From Saprospiraceae bacterium (GTDB taxonomy: Bacteria; Bacteroidota; Bacteroidia; Chitinophagales; Saprospiraceae): 64,000 bases of DNA. The stretch covers positions 248,001-312,000 of the forward strand of contig JADKAS010000002.1 in NCBI GenBank assembly GCA_016715245.1, read 5' to 3'. This document shows, piece by piece, positions 37,651 to 46,949 of this stretch. The position numbers and the translations under genes are program-made. Numbering within the stretch: position 1 is the first letter of the stretch; the number at the start of each line of letters is the position of its first letter. The notes beneath the pieces were generated by a model, which worked only from the letters and a program-made list of their open reading frames with translations, was not told the DNA's origin and searched no databases.

Positions 37651-39489
37651 ATGAACAACCCATATTTGTATAAGTTTCTATTCATCCTGTTTTTTGTGTG
37701 TGGGACGCTTACGACGTCTCACTCACAAAAAAATGATTATGTATGGTTATTAGGAGGCTCTTCCATTAATGTTGATACTTTTGGTTATCAATGGGGTACC
37801 ATGGTGGCTGATTTTAAAGAAGAAGTGATCAAGTTCAAGTATGACAGCTTGGTGACCTTGGATTTTACAGGGACAAATATTTCTTTATCTGATCAGGATG
37901 GGCATTTATTGATGTATACCAATGGTATGGGCGTACATGGAAATAATCATGCACCCATACCAGGATTGGATACCATAGGATATGGAAATTATTGGGAAAG
38001 ATTTAATGTAAAAAATTATTTGCCTGATGGATCAGACTGGCCTTCCGGATTACCCATCTATCAGGCGGTGACTATGCTTCCTAATTTTGACCAAGGACAT
38101 TATATGTTGTTTTATCCTAAATATACTCTGGTAATAGAAAATAATACAGAAGTATTAAAAACATCAGCATTATTGGAAGCAAAAATATCAACAGATGTAA
38201 ATGGACTACCGTCTGCCGCCTTATACAAAGACAAAGTTATTGGCTTGGGATCATTCAAAACAAACCTGGCTGTAGTAAGACACGGAAATGGCCGTGATTG
38301 GTGGATCATTCAGGAAGACTTAAATCACAAAGGATTTCAAATGTATCTTTTAAATGAGCGTGGCATTTATGAAAGTCATTTTTGTGAAATGCCGAAAAAT
38401 CAAGTAACACGAGTTTACAAACAAGTTGGATCCTTTTCTCCAGATGGTCAATATTATGTAACTGCCGAGGTCGAGATAAATACCATATCCACCATGCATG
38501 TGACTGTTTATTCCTTTGACCGGTGTAGTGGCAATTTTGTCAAGATAATCGATCATTTTAACGTTCCTACGGATGTTTTCGGGTCTGCAATGTTTTCACC
38601 GAATGGAGAATATTTATACGTAGCCAACGGCCAATATATATTGCAATATACGGTTAATCCGGATAGTATTTTTCATACCGAGCGTATTATATCAGAATAT
38701 GACGGTTCTACATTTCAATACACACCAAATAGCAACAAGACACGACTTCGATTTAGCAAGATGGCGATGGGTCCCGATGGAAAAATATATATAGAGGCAC
38801 CTGGAGGCGTTCGTTCCATGCATACGATAGAATATCCTGATGAATATGGGGAGGATGCCACCGTCATCCAAAACAGTGTCAAGTTAGAAACGCAGAATTT
38901 TAATTCCATCCCTTCTTTTCCCAACTTCCGGATGGGCCCATTGGATGGAAGTCCATGTGATACCCTTGGACTGAATAATATGCCGGTGGCCAAGTTCCGG
39001 TATGCTCAGGATACAAGTGACCATCTCAACCTGAGATTTACGGACGCGAGTTATTTCAGACCTGAGACCTGGTTTTGGGATTTTGGGGACGGACAGACAT
39101 TTGAAGGTAAAAAGCCGTATTGGCACAAATACCAGCAATCAGGTACCTACACTGTATGTCTCACTGTTTCCAATGAAAACGGATCTGATACGTCATGCAA
39201 AGTTATCCATGTGGGGACGGTGTCATCACAAGATCCAACAAACTACCGGGACTTGTTGACCATTTTTCCCAATCCGGTTGAAAATGACCTGATGGTTCGT
39301 GTAGATGGTATCGTACCTTCCAACATGTTTTTTGAAGTGTATAATCTTTTAGGTCAGTTGGTCCACCGCCAAAAAGTGTATTTCGGACTCAATCAATATT
39401 CCGTTACCTCACTAACTCAAGGTAGTTATATATACCGATTTGTTGAAAAAAATCAGGTATTGCAACAAGGGAAGATAGTGAAGATTTAG
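37651..39489 (+). CDS. Secreted PKD-domain protein with T9SS type A sorting domain
   Basis: This protein has 612 residues. A signal peptide (to about residue 26, TTSHSQ) is followed by a large domain with repeated beta-propeller-like blocks (FSPDGQYYVTAEVE, FSPNGEYLYVANGQ, MAMGPDGKIYIEAPGG). A PKD domain lies near residues 450-520 (WFWDFGDGQTFEGKKPYW then SGTYTVCLTVSN). The last 80 residues are a T9SS sorting domain, LLTIFPNPVENDLMVRVDG through GSYIYRFVEKNQ. It should be exported across the outer membrane by the PorU/PorV machinery encoded earlier in the window. The ligand or substrate is unknown. Low-GC and normal codon use give no sign of transfer. Confidence 0.85.
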   Translation: MNNPYLYKFLFILFFVCGTLTTSHSQKNDYVWLLGGSSINVDTFGYQWGTMVADFKEEVIKFKYDSLVTLDFTGTNISLSDQDGHLLMYTNGMGVHGNNHAPIPGLDTIGYGNYWERFNVKNYLPDGSDWPSGLPIYQAVTMLPNFDQGHYMLFYPKYTLVIENNTEVLKTSALLEAKISTDVNGLPSAALYKDKVIGLGSFKTNLAVVRHGNGRDWWIIQEDLNHKGFQMYLLNERGIYESHFCEMPKNQVTRVYKQVGSFSPDGQYYVTAEVEINTISTMHVTVYSFDRCSGNFVKIIDHFNVPTDVFGSAMFSPNGEYLYVANGQYILQYTVNPDSIFHTERIISEYDGSTFQYTPNSNKTRLRFSKMAMGPDGKIYIEAPGGVRSMHTIEYPDEYGEDATVIQNSVKLETQNFNSIPSFPNFRMGPLDGSPCDTLGLNNMPVAKFRYAQDTSDHLNLRFTDASYFRPETWFWDFGDGQTFEGKKPYWHKYQQSGTYTVCLTVSNENGSDTSCKVIHVGTVSSQDPTNYRDLLTIFPNPVENDLMVRVDGIVPSNMFFEVYNLLGQLVHRQKVYFGLNQYSVTSLTQGSYIYRFVEKNQVLQQGKIVKI

Positions 39490-39589
39490 ATCGGTATTTT
39501 GGTTTTATGGTGTTGTGGTATGGTGGTTTCCCATAATAGAAAATGAAATTTATTTTTAAGATACGGGATAAAACTTCCGGAATTGATGT

Positions 39590-39597
39590 TATATTTG
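39590..39597 (+). promoter_or_regulatory. -7 element of the beta-barrel gene
   Basis: TATATTTG, a TAnnTTTG match, 28 bp before the ATG at 39626. No clear -33 element. Confidence 0.45.
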
Positions 39598-39625
39598 AAC
39601 TCTATGTATTTTTAAAAGATATAGC

Positions 39626-40312
39626 ATGACCCTCAGGACAGTTTTACTTTTTCTTTTTGTGTGTGTGAATGTATTTTATGCCAATTCCCAAAAAGTTAAT
39701 GTTGGTGTTCACCTCGGAATGACGACCACAAAGATGTTATGGGCAGATAAAATGGATGACGAACCCTGGAGTGCCATACAATATCCTGAAACACAATTCA
39801 GAACATCATATTCGGCAGGCTTTTCCGTAGATTATCTATATAATTCAAGGTTTTACAGCCCTTTTCAACTTGATTTTTACAACAAACGATTTTCAATAAG
39901 TACAGGAGGTGTTGTTCAGGCCTTTCACCAAGGTCAATGGATAGCCATAAGGTCAGATTATTTAGATTACCGGTTGAGTCAATTGGCTATTTCGGGTGGT
40001 ATAGGATATTTGGTATATAAACAAATTGGCGTTGAAATTTTGCCATATATTCATGTTAGCCTTACCGACCAGGAAATCAAAGTTGAACCTGTCATTGACT
40101 GGCAGAAAACTGAAAGTTTTCAACAAGACTTTGACTACGGGATATCAGGTTATCTTAGTTATAAATATAAACATATTTATGTTAAAGCGGGCTATCAATA
40201 TGGCCTCAGATCAATCAGAGAGTACAGTGGTTTTGATGCTGTGGGAGCTTTTATTGGAAAATTTCCTATCAGAAATACAATGTTTCTTTTTCTTGCAGGG
40301 TACAGATTCTAA
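39626..40312 (+). CDS. Outer-membrane beta-barrel protein, uncharacterised
   Basis: This protein of 228 residues has a signal peptide (residues 1-21, ending YANSQ). The rest alternates hydrophobic and polar residues in strands with many Tyr/Phe and Gly turns (FSVDYLYNSRFYSPFQL, KHIYVKAGYQYGL) and ends with an aromatic C-terminal strand, MFLFLAGYRF, as in outer-membrane barrels. It resembles PorT-like or OmpA-barrel-type hypothetical proteins, but no family is certain. It follows the PKD/T9SS protein gene by about 135 bp and has its own -7 element; a functional pairing is possible but unproven. Confidence 0.7.
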   Translation: MTLRTVLLFLFVCVNVFYANSQKVNVGVHLGMTTTKMLWADKMDDEPWSAIQYPETQFRTSYSAGFSVDYLYNSRFYSPFQLDFYNKRFSISTGGVVQAFHQGQWIAIRSDYLDYRLSQLAISGGIGYLVYKQIGVEILPYIHVSLTDQEIKVEPVIDWQKTESFQQDFDYGISGYLSYKYKHIYVKAGYQYGLRSIREYSGFDAVGAFIGKFPIRNTMFLFLAGYRF

Positions 40313-40375
40313 AAAACTGTGAGTGAAGTACCGGGTGTTTTAATGTAACCGTTTTCAAGGTCTTTGCGAAAAGCT

Positions 40376-40768
40376 TCAAACCTGATTCTTTGGTTCAATC
40401 AGATCCCATAAATTGCCATATAAATCTTCAAATACTGCAACGGTACCGTATTCTTCTTCCAACGGCTGCCGGATAAATTTTACTCCGGCCTTGACCAATT
40501 GATTATAGTATTCCCAGAAGTTGTCCGTGTGCATAAAAAAACCAACCCTGCCGCCGGTCTGGTTTCCTACACTGGTTAATTCCTGTTGATTTTTTGCTTT
40601 GGCGAGAAGAATATTACATTCTCTGGCTCCCTTTGGTGCCACGCGGACCCATCTTTTTTCTTCACTTAATACAGTGTCTTCCAGTAATTGCCAGCCAAGT
40701 TTATTTACATAAAAGTCTATGGCCTCATCGTAATCCCGGACAACAATACTTATTTGAGCAATGTACAT
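40376..40768 (-). CDS. VOC (glyoxalase/bleomycin-resistance fold) protein
   Basis: This cytoplasmic protein of 130 residues consists of one vicinal-oxygen-chelate unit pair. It begins with IAQISIVVRDYDEAIDFYVNKLGW and has the later GGRVGFFMHTDNFWEYYNQL and AVFEDLYGNLWDLIEP. The metal-ligand positions are partly visible (terminal Glu in DLIEP), but the usual first His is replaced in this frame (QISI). Proteins of this type act as dioxygenases, isomerases or resistance proteins; the substrate is unknown. It runs in the same direction as the HMA-domain gene 57 bp upstream. Confidence 0.8.
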   Translation of the reverse strand: MYIAQISIVVRDYDEAIDFYVNKLGWQLLEDTVLSEEKRWVRVAPKGARECNILLAKAKNQQELTSVGNQTGGRVGFFMHTDNFWEYYNQLVKAGVKFIRQPLEEEYGTVAVFEDLYGNLWDLIEPKNQV

Positions 40769-40825
40769 TTAACGGAAGGGATTTTTAACTTCAGGAATCA
40801 GATATTAGTAAAGTGCAAAAAGGAG

Positions 40826-41092
40826 TTATTGCATTCTTCCGATCATACAACTTACATACGATTGTGCCGTTTTGACAATGTTTCCTTCACCTGGAATTGG
40901 ATATCCCATTCCATGAAGTGCACTTATGTAAGGTTTGGTGTCAATGGTTTCTTCACTTTGAAGCTGTACTTTCCCTTCTTCTATATTTACATCAATCAAA
41001 ACGCCTTCATGGAGCTTTTCAAGACCTTTTTTAATGGAATTGGCACAACCATTACATTTTATATTTTCCACAACAATTTCTTCGGTAAACAT
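40826..41092 (-). CDS. Heavy-metal-associated domain protein (copper-chaperone-like)
   Basis: This protein of 88 residues is one HMA domain with the metal-binding motif IKCNGCANSIKKGL (CxxC near residues 13-16) in the standard beta-alpha-beta-beta-alpha-beta order. An extra C-terminal tail contains an additional Cys (SYVSCMIGRMQ). It probably binds Cu(I) or a related soft metal. No P-type ATPase or copper regulator lies beside it, so the partner is unknown. The start ATG at 41092 follows the M19 peptidase gene by about 50 bp. Confidence 0.82.
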   Translation of the reverse strand: MFTEEIVVENIKCNGCANSIKKGLEKLHEGVLIDVNIEEGKVQLQSEETIDTKPYISALHGMGYPIPGEGNIVKTAQSYVSCMIGRMQ

Positions 41093-41145
41093 GATAAATA
41101 AATATTTAATTCTTAATCTTCAACAAATAAACAGGAGTTTAAGTT

Positions 41146-42408
41146 CTACTTACCGGAAACTTTCAGCACTTCATTCCACACCCTGAAAATGTTTTTATAA
41201 CAGATTTTGGCAATGTCCTCCTCAGAATAACCCCTTTCCAGTAAAACGTAAATCAGGTTTGGATAATCTGAAACATCTTTTAAACCCACCGGCAATGAAT
41301 CTCCTACACCATCGTAATCGGAGCCCAACCCTACGTGATCTATACCGGCCAGCGCCACAACGTGGTCAATGTGGTCGGCCACTTTATAGACATCAGAAAA
41401 CAAAACAGGGTTGGCTTTGCGAAATTCTTCTATCAGCTTTTTTCCTTCCTCGCTATCTTCCGTCAGGTTTTTTTCCGTGAGAAGGTCGTACATTTCATTT
41501 CTTTTTTCATCGTTATGTGAGACGAGACTACCATCAAGAAAAGAAGAACCGAAATTAATCATAATGACACCGTTGTTTTCTTTCATGTTGAGGATAAGAT
41601 CGTCACTCATATTCCTTTCGAATCCAGGAGTATATTTCCTGACAGATGAATGGGAAGCAATTACCGGCACATTTACATAATCGAGAACCTGATAAAAAGC
41701 CTGATCTGAAATGTGGGATACATCTATCATGATACCCTGCCTGATCATTTCGTCCAAAACCTTATATCCATAAGGACTCAGACCTTTCCATGTTTTTGTG
41801 GTGTCATAGGAGGAATCGCAGATTTTATTGTCTTTTGCGTGGGTCAGCGTAATATAACTTATTCCTCTTTCTCTGAAATATTTTACTTTTGAAATATCAT
41901 CTTCGACGGGGGCACCGTTTTCCATTCCCATAGGCAAAGCAATCAGGCCTTTTTGTTTGGCATTTTCCACTTCAGTAGGCGTTCGCACAATAACAAAATG
42001 TTCGGGATTATTTTCTGCAATAAATTCCATCATATTGATGAGGCTGTCAGCAAGAGCCACTGCACCGCCGTTTTCCTGGTAGGAGGAAGGAATAAATATT
42101 GACATAAAAGGAGCGTCCAACCCTCCTTCTCTGGCCCTCACCGCATCAAAATCTCCTTCTGATGTTTGTACCGGAATACCGGTAAATTCTTTGACAAATC
42201 TGAAGTTCTGAACCCTTAAGCGATAGGGAAGGTCCACATGGCCATCAACTATAATAAATTTTTGCGCAAGAGTTTGCGCTGTTTTAAGTCGTGTGGAATC
42301 AATGGCGGAAAATTGAGAAAACCCTGAATCGGGAAATACAATTAAAGCAAAAAGAAATATTAATACAATATTCTTTCTGACCAACGAACTTAAAAAAAAT
42401 AAAATCAC
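41146..42408 (-). CDS. Membrane dipeptidase, peptidase M19 family
   Basis: This exported zinc dipeptidase has 420 residues. An N-terminal hydrophobic segment (about 12-30) looks like a signal peptide or anchor. M19 hallmarks are IVDGHVDLPYRL (HxD metal ligands), the bridging Glu region ENGAPVEDD, DVSHISDQAFYQVL and VIASHSSVRKYTPG with metal-binding His, and GSDYDGVG near the C-terminus. It cleaves dipeptides in the periplasm. Its start overlaps the tatA stop by four bases, so the genes are translationally coupled; the Tat link may be just co-expression because no twin-Arg signal is seen in this protein. Confidence 0.92.
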   Translation of the reverse strand: MILFFLSSLVRKNIVLIFLFALIVFPDSGFSQFSAIDSTRLKTAQTLAQKFIIVDGHVDLPYRLRVQNFRFVKEFTGIPVQTSEGDFDAVRAREGGLDAPFMSIFIPSSYQENGGAVALADSLINMMEFIAENNPEHFVIVRTPTEVENAKQKGLIALPMGMENGAPVEDDISKVKYFRERGISYITLTHAKDNKICDSSYDTTKTWKGLSPYGYKVLDEMIRQGIMIDVSHISDQAFYQVLDYVNVPVIASHSSVRKYTPGFERNMSDDLILNMKENNGVIMINFGSSFLDGSLVSHNDEKRNEMYDLLTEKNLTEDSEEGKKLIEEFRKANPVLFSDVYKVADHIDHVVALAGIDHVGLGSDYDGVGDSLPVGLKDVSDYPNLIYVLLERGYSEEDIAKICYKNIFRVWNEVLKVSGK

Positions 42409-42605
42409 TGGTTTTTTTTATCCAGTTCTTTCATTCCGTCTTTTACTTCCGTTTCAATATTGGCTTTTGCATTGTTGAATTCTCTGATGCCACTGCCTAA
42501 ACCTCTCATTAGTTCAGGAATTTTTTTACCACCAAAAAATACAAGAATTATCATTCCAATGACGATCAGTTCCTGTGGGCCAAGGCCAAAAATTAGATTA
42601 AACAT
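42405..42605 (-). CDS. tatA: Sec-independent translocase subunit TatA
   Basis: This protein of 66 residues has the TatA/TatB layout: a short N-terminal membrane helix (PQELIVIGMIILVFFGG), the hinge GGKKIPELMRGLGSG and an amphipathic helix rich in Lys/Glu. The conserved FG in VFFGGKK and short length favour TatA (pore-forming) over TatB. Few Tat systems in Bacteroidota have TatB, and tatC is not in this window. It has its own -7 element at 42641-42648 and leads into the M19 dipeptidase gene. Confidence 0.9.
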   Translation of the reverse strand: MFNLIFGLGPQELIVIGMIILVFFGGKKIPELMRGLGSGIREFNNAKANIETEVKDGMKELDKKNQ

Positions 42606-42640
42606 GTTGTCTGCTTTTTTAATAAATCAAATTCGAATAA

Positions 42641-42648
42641 CAAAGATA
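42641..42648 (-). promoter_or_regulatory. -7 element of tatA
   Basis: The minus strand reads TATCTTTG (TAnnTTTG), 36 bp upstream of the tatA ATG. Confidence 0.5.
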
Positions 42649-42809
42649 CAAAATGTTTTTCAGAAAAGTTCCCTGAAAACACATCTTCAAAACGCTTTAA
42701 CATTTCTGATAAATAAAATCTTTAAATCTTATCATTTTCTGTTTTTGTGAAGCATATGAAACGAGTATTTTAAAAATATCAAATTTTTATATCTCTTGTT
42801 TTTATATAA

Positions 42810-43847
42810 CTATTTTCTTTTGGGTTTGTACTTGGAAATATCAAATAATTTTTGCGCATCTTTATACGTTGCCAGTTCCATAAACGGCATTTTATCATTT
42901 TTGTCAATAAATGCCTTCACGATCCTATATCCTATATAATTGGCTGTTCTTCCCGGTGCTTGAGAAGGCATTCCCGGAGAATCAGGACTTGGGTTTACAT
43001 ATTTATTGATCTGGCCGAGGTTAGTTTCATATAAGAGGTTTTTTTCCGTAAAAAATGACCACATCTGGATTTCATTATTTTCACACCATTCTAACGCTTC
43101 AGATGTGTATTCCATGATGATGGAATCGTGAACTTCCGGCATCAGGTTTTTAAGGATATATAATTTTTTACCATTGCTTATCATATAATCAAGTAGTTTG
43201 TTGCCATTAGTTTGTTCTACATAATCCGACAACCATACTTCCATCGCTTTTTTGACAAGGTGATCTTTATTCCAGCTGCGTGTGATGTAATCTGAAAAAC
43301 CGGGATTGTCCGGTTCCAGCTTTTTATAATTATGAATATCAGATAAATACATATCCAGCCCCACACCGATGGCATCTTTGCCGCCAAGGCCCTCAAAAAT
43401 AAATCCCTGAATGCCGAATTCTGAAATATAGGTGTAAATGTCCGGTGTACTGAGATCAGGGAAATAATATTTTGCATACTGAAATGTTTTTCTAAATTGG
43501 TCTTCAACAGACTTCATGTCATCGTATTTCATCTGAACCATCTTCAGTAGTGTGTCAGAAAGTGGTTGATTTTTGAAATCCAGAATTGCGTCTGCAAGAC
43601 TGTCGGTATTATTGGCCGGACCAACCGGAAAAACATGGTTAAAATAAACATTGTAAAATGACGGATGTTCGTTTTGGATATTGATCAGGGCTGCTGTAAG
43701 TGTTTCTTTATCTTTCGCAGAAAAAATTTTCTGATCCATACGGTAAAAACCAAAATCTACTTGTTGCCCGGAAACATCGGGCGCCTGAATTTTTTCCTTA
43801 CAGGAAAACCATGTTAGTAAACTGAGGCAAAAAAGGAAATAACGCAT
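42810..43847 (-). CDS. gldB: Gliding motility lipoprotein GldB
   Basis: This lipoprotein of 345 residues has its lipobox Cys at about residue 16 (LLTWFSCKEK). The family is recognised from FYRMDQKIFSAKDKE near the N-terminus, FPDLSTPDIYTYISEFG, LDMYLSDIHNYKK, LDYMISNGKKLYILKNLMPE and PGRTANYIGYRIVKAFI. GldB is needed for gliding in Flavobacterium, and relatives occur in non-gliding T9SS species. A DUF2268-like peptidase resemblance is known, but no HExxH motif is visible here. The gene stands apart from the main T9SS block and is divergent from the DUF4837 gene. Confidence 0.85.
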   Translation of the reverse strand: MRYFLFCLSLLTWFSCKEKIQAPDVSGQQVDFGFYRMDQKIFSAKDKETLTAALINIQNEHPSFYNVYFNHVFPVGPANNTDSLADAILDFKNQPLSDTLLKMVQMKYDDMKSVEDQFRKTFQYAKYYFPDLSTPDIYTYISEFGIQGFIFEGLGGKDAIGVGLDMYLSDIHNYKKLEPDNPGFSDYITRSWNKDHLVKKAMEVWLSDYVEQTNGNKLLDYMISNGKKLYILKNLMPEVHDSIIMEYTSEALEWCENNEIQMWSFFTEKNLLYETNLGQINKYVNPSPDSPGMPSQAPGRTANYIGYRIVKAFIDKNDKMPFMELATYKDAQKLFDISKYKPKRK

Positions 43848-43963
43848 ATTAAAGAATTGTTTGATGAATAAAAACTTATAAATTGCATGAATTGTTTATT
43901 TTAGAATGTATGATAATACGCCAAAACCTAAAAAGTCAGCATCTGATTAATAAAATCATCAAA

Positions 43964-45082
43964 ATGAATTTTTGGAATTTCCTTTTATATTCGGGTCGTT
44001 TGTTTTTATTCAGATATTCAATTAACAGCCTTTTCATATTCTTGTTATGTACTCTTTTATTTTCCTGCAAAGGCAAATCACCTTTTTCCGGGTATAAACC
44101 TGTAGCCATTGGAAAACCAAATCAGGTAGATATAGTTATGGATTCGAGTCTGAGACAAAGTGAAGTGTGGGATTCTATAGATTATTTTTTTGGTTCTGCC
44201 TATCCTGTAATGCCGGCACCTGAACCTTTTTTTGACCTGCGTCATCTGACACTGAAAGATGTGGAGTATGACCCTTATAAAAAGGAATTAAAAACGCTGA
44301 TTTTTGTGGTTGATCTAAGTGACACATCCAGTCAAGTCACAAAGATGTTTAAAAAAGATGCGGGCGAAGAAAAATGGAATAAGGCTTTACAAGATATGGA
44401 TTTTACTTATCTGGTGGCCAAAGATAAATGGGCGAAAGGACAAATGCTGGTATATTTATTTGCAAATGGGAAAACGTCACTGGCATCATCCATAAGAAAA
44501 AACTTTCCTGCGGTGGCGGCAAGAATTAACAAAAACGACGGCGAAGCATTAAAAGCATCTTTATATGGATCCAAAGGAAAAAATCAGGAATTGAGCGAGC
44601 TTGTAAAGAATAAGTACGGTTTATCAGTAGATATACCACCCTATTTTGTAAAAGCGCTTGACGAGGAAAATTTTTTGTGGCTGCGTCTTGATGATAAAAA
44701 AGCCATTCACAATTTTGTTTTCCGAAAATTTCCTTATAAAAATGAAGCCCAATTTTCAAAGGAAAATCTCATAAAAATAAGAGATGAATACGGTAAACAA
44801 TATATTAAAACATCTTCTGCCGACGCTTACATGCGCACAAATCCTGTAGACCTGCCGGTCTATGAATATGAATTTGGTGCCAACGGTATTTATGGCAAAG
44901 AGTTCAGAGGCATTTGGGAAACCGTGAATGATTTTATGGGAGGTCCTTTTTTCTCCTACCTGCTCTTAAATAAAAACGCCAACGAAGTGATTTTTATTGA
45001 TGCTTTTGTCCTCGCTCCCGGTGAGGATAAAAGGAATATGATGCAAAAACTGGATTACGTAATTAAAAATGTCAGTTTTTAA
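43964..45082 (+). CDS. DUF4837 lipoprotein
   Basis: This protein has 372 residues. ATG 43964 was chosen because it directly precedes the signal; the lipobox Cys is in FIFLLCTLLFSCKGK. DUF4837 features follow: KPVAIGKPNQVDIVMDSS, IDYFFGSAYPVMPAPEP, FDLRHLTLKDVE and later RTNPVDLPVYEYEF and GKEFRGIWETVNDFMGGPF. The family is confined largely to Bacteroidota and has no known function. It is divergent from gldB, and the two upstream regions overlap, so shared control is possible. Upstream in-frame ATGs (43883) extend into a non-signal-like region. Confidence 0.8.
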   Translation: MNFWNFLLYSGRLFLFRYSINSLFIFLLCTLLFSCKGKSPFSGYKPVAIGKPNQVDIVMDSSLRQSEVWDSIDYFFGSAYPVMPAPEPFFDLRHLTLKDVEYDPYKKELKTLIFVVDLSDTSSQVTKMFKKDAGEEKWNKALQDMDFTYLVAKDKWAKGQMLVYLFANGKTSLASSIRKNFPAVAARINKNDGEALKASLYGSKGKNQELSELVKNKYGLSVDIPPYFVKALDEENFLWLRLDDKKAIHNFVFRKFPYKNEAQFSKENLIKIRDEYGKQYIKTSSADAYMRTNPVDLPVYEYEFGANGIYGKEFRGIWETVNDFMGGPFFSYLLLNKNANEVIFIDAFVLAPGEDKRNMMQKLDYVIKNVSF

Positions 45083-45147
45083 ATAAAGGTTAAATTATCT
45101 TTCAAGTTCTTAAGGTTTTTTATATTCGAAAGACTTCCTTCCCTTTA

Positions 45148-45798
45148 TTATTTTATTTCTTTTTTAAAAATAGTTACTCTTTTTGTATCGTCAAACACCC
45201 GTTCGAATTGAAACTTTTTTTCTAGATACAATAGTGTCTGCTCATGAAAAAACACAACATGGGTAAAGTCTCTTTTGTAATACCATTCACCAAAAAAAGA
45301 TAGGTCCGTATATCTTTCTGTCATTAATGTCAAATACCCTCCCTGTCGCAAACGTGTATAAATGTTTTCAAATTCAGCCATAGGGTTAAAAAAATGTTCT
45401 GCCGTCTCCAGACAGAAAACATGGTCGTATTGTTTTTTTTCAGGAATGGTAAACCCAAAATATGGGTCGTAATTATCACACCTGGCAGAGGCCTCCTGAT
45501 TAAGTATGTGAGAAAGTACAGGCACAGGTCCGCAGCCGTAGTCAAGACATTCATCCTTAGCATTTATATAAGGTGAAGATGGGCTCACCGCCTTCCATAG
45601 ATGCTGCCGATGACCATTACTACCTGCATCGTCTTTGTGTTGCAGGTACCTGTTTCTGGCTTGATCTTCCAAAGGGTAATAACTTTTTTCAACCTGAATC
45701 AAATGGCATTGAGGACAAACATGGTATTTTCTTCTGTCGTTTTTGATGATGAGTAAAGGTTGGCTGAATGGCGTTTTACACAATACACAATCACTCAT
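45148..45798 (-). CDS. Class I SAM-dependent methyltransferase with N-terminal zinc-ribbon-like Cys pairs
   Basis: This protein has 216 residues. The N-terminus has paired cysteines CVLC and CPQC (about residues 4-7 and 28-31) that can bind zinc. A reduced methyltransferase domain follows with CLDYGCGPVPVLSHIL as the SAM motif and later DHVFCLETAEHFFNP in place of the usual acidic post-I region. Such proteins often methylate sugars or surface-glycan precursors. The start overlaps the end of the GT9 glycosyltransferase by 8 bp, which supports a shared role in cell-surface polysaccharide synthesis. The substrate is unknown. Confidence 0.78.
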   Translation of the reverse strand: MSDCVLCKTPFSQPLLIIKNDRRKYHVCPQCHLIQVEKSYYPLEDQARNRYLQHKDDAGSNGHRQHLWKAVSPSSPYINAKDECLDYGCGPVPVLSHILNQEASARCDNYDPYFGFTIPEKKQYDHVFCLETAEHFFNPMAEFENIYTRLRQGGYLTLMTERYTDLSFFGEWYYKRDFTHVVFFHEQTLLYLEKKFQFERVFDDTKRVTIFKKEIK

Positions 45799-46771
45799 TT
45801 CTAAATGACTTTATCATTTCAGGGTCCACATTGATATCTTCCATACATTTAAAATGAACTTTGGGACATTTTGAAAAACCGAGCTTTGAACAGGGACGGC
45901 AATGGATATTAATATTTTCCAACGACAGACTTTTATTTGGGTAACGACTGCCGTAGTATGGAAACATACCAAAATCCGGTACCGTATTACCCCAAAGAAC
46001 AATAGTTTTTTTCTGTAATGCAGCGCTGATGTGCATCATACCGGTATCTCCTGTAAATACAATTTGCGCGCAGCTTATAAGAAAAGCACTTTCGTGAAGG
46101 TTGTCTTTACCGGTGCGGTTGACAAGTAAAGGAAATTCACTTTTTAACAGTTTAGCCATTTCTGCAACATCATTGCCACCGATGAGAACAATCGTTCTTT
46201 CTGCTAATTTTACAATTTCTCTGACTTTTTTTATGGATAATCTTTTTGTGGCATGGGCTGCACCCAGCACAATGATATCAAATTGGGTATGTTGTAAACC
46301 GGATATTTCCCCCGCTACTTTTTCCATATTGATAAAAAAGTCACAACCCATTCCATCGTCAAAAATGCCCGCCGGATGTAAAGCTTCAAAATAACGGTCA
46401 ATAAGGTGTTTTTTAGGTAAATAATTGATGCTGAAGTTTACCAGCAGCCATTTCTGAATATTTATTTTATCAAAACCAATATATTTTCCGGGTAAACGCC
46501 ATCCTATCCATGAGGAATACATATTTTTCTGCAAATCCACAATAAAGTCAAATTTTTCCTCTTTTAACTGGTTAAGGTTGATTTCTTCTTTTATGTGAAT
46601 TTTGTATATATGAGGGTTTTTTTCAAGAATTCCGGCAAAGTTTTTTTTTGTCAGAAAATGAATCTCAGCATTCCATTGTTTTTTAATACACCGCACAACA
46701 GGTGTCGTCAGAACTATGTCACCGATAGAGCTGAAACGAATGATTAAAACCTTTTTTTTTGAATTTGTCAT
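45791..46771 (-). CDS. Glycosyltransferase family 9 (heptosyltransferase-like)
   Basis: This GT-B enzyme has 326 residues. It begins VLIIRFSSIGDIVLTTPVVR, the typical family 9 start, and has the C-terminal donor-site stretch IVFTGDTGMMHISAALQKKTIVLWGNT. GT9 proteins transfer heptose or related sugars to lipopolysaccharide core. A Cys-rich C-terminal segment (CRPCSKLGFSKCPKVHFKCM) is typical of the family in Bacteroidota and may hold metal or disulfides. It is translationally coupled to the methyltransferase. A -7 element lies 18 bp before the ATG. Confidence 0.88.
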   Translation of the reverse strand: MTNSKKKVLIIRFSSIGDIVLTTPVVRCIKKQWNAEIHFLTKKNFAGILEKNPHIYKIHIKEEINLNQLKEEKFDFIVDLQKNMYSSWIGWRLPGKYIGFDKINIQKWLLVNFSINYLPKKHLIDRYFEALHPAGIFDDGMGCDFFINMEKVAGEISGLQHTQFDIIVLGAAHATKRLSIKKVREIVKLAERTIVLIGGNDVAEMAKLLKSEFPLLVNRTGKDNLHESAFLISCAQIVFTGDTGMMHISAALQKKTIVLWGNTVPDFGMFPYYGSRYPNKSLSLENINIHCRPCSKLGFSKCPKVHFKCMEDINVDPEMIKSFRNE

Positions 46772-46788
46772 GAAAGAGTTTCTGGCAA

Positions 46789-46796
46789 CAAAGGTA
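46789..46796 (-). promoter_or_regulatory. -7 element of the GT9/methyltransferase operon
   Basis: The minus strand reads TACCTTTG, TAnnTTTG, 18 bp upstream of the GT9 start, giving a very short leader. Confidence 0.45.
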
Positions 46797-46949
46797 TTTA
46801 AAACGGGTTAATATTTTTTATGTTCCAGGAAATTTAAACATAAAAACAGTCTTAAAAATGGTAAAATAAGGCATTTTTAAGCAAGAAAATACGCTAATAT
46901 GTAAAGTTAATCCGCTTTTTTAATACATTAGCTGCTTAATTTTTAATTT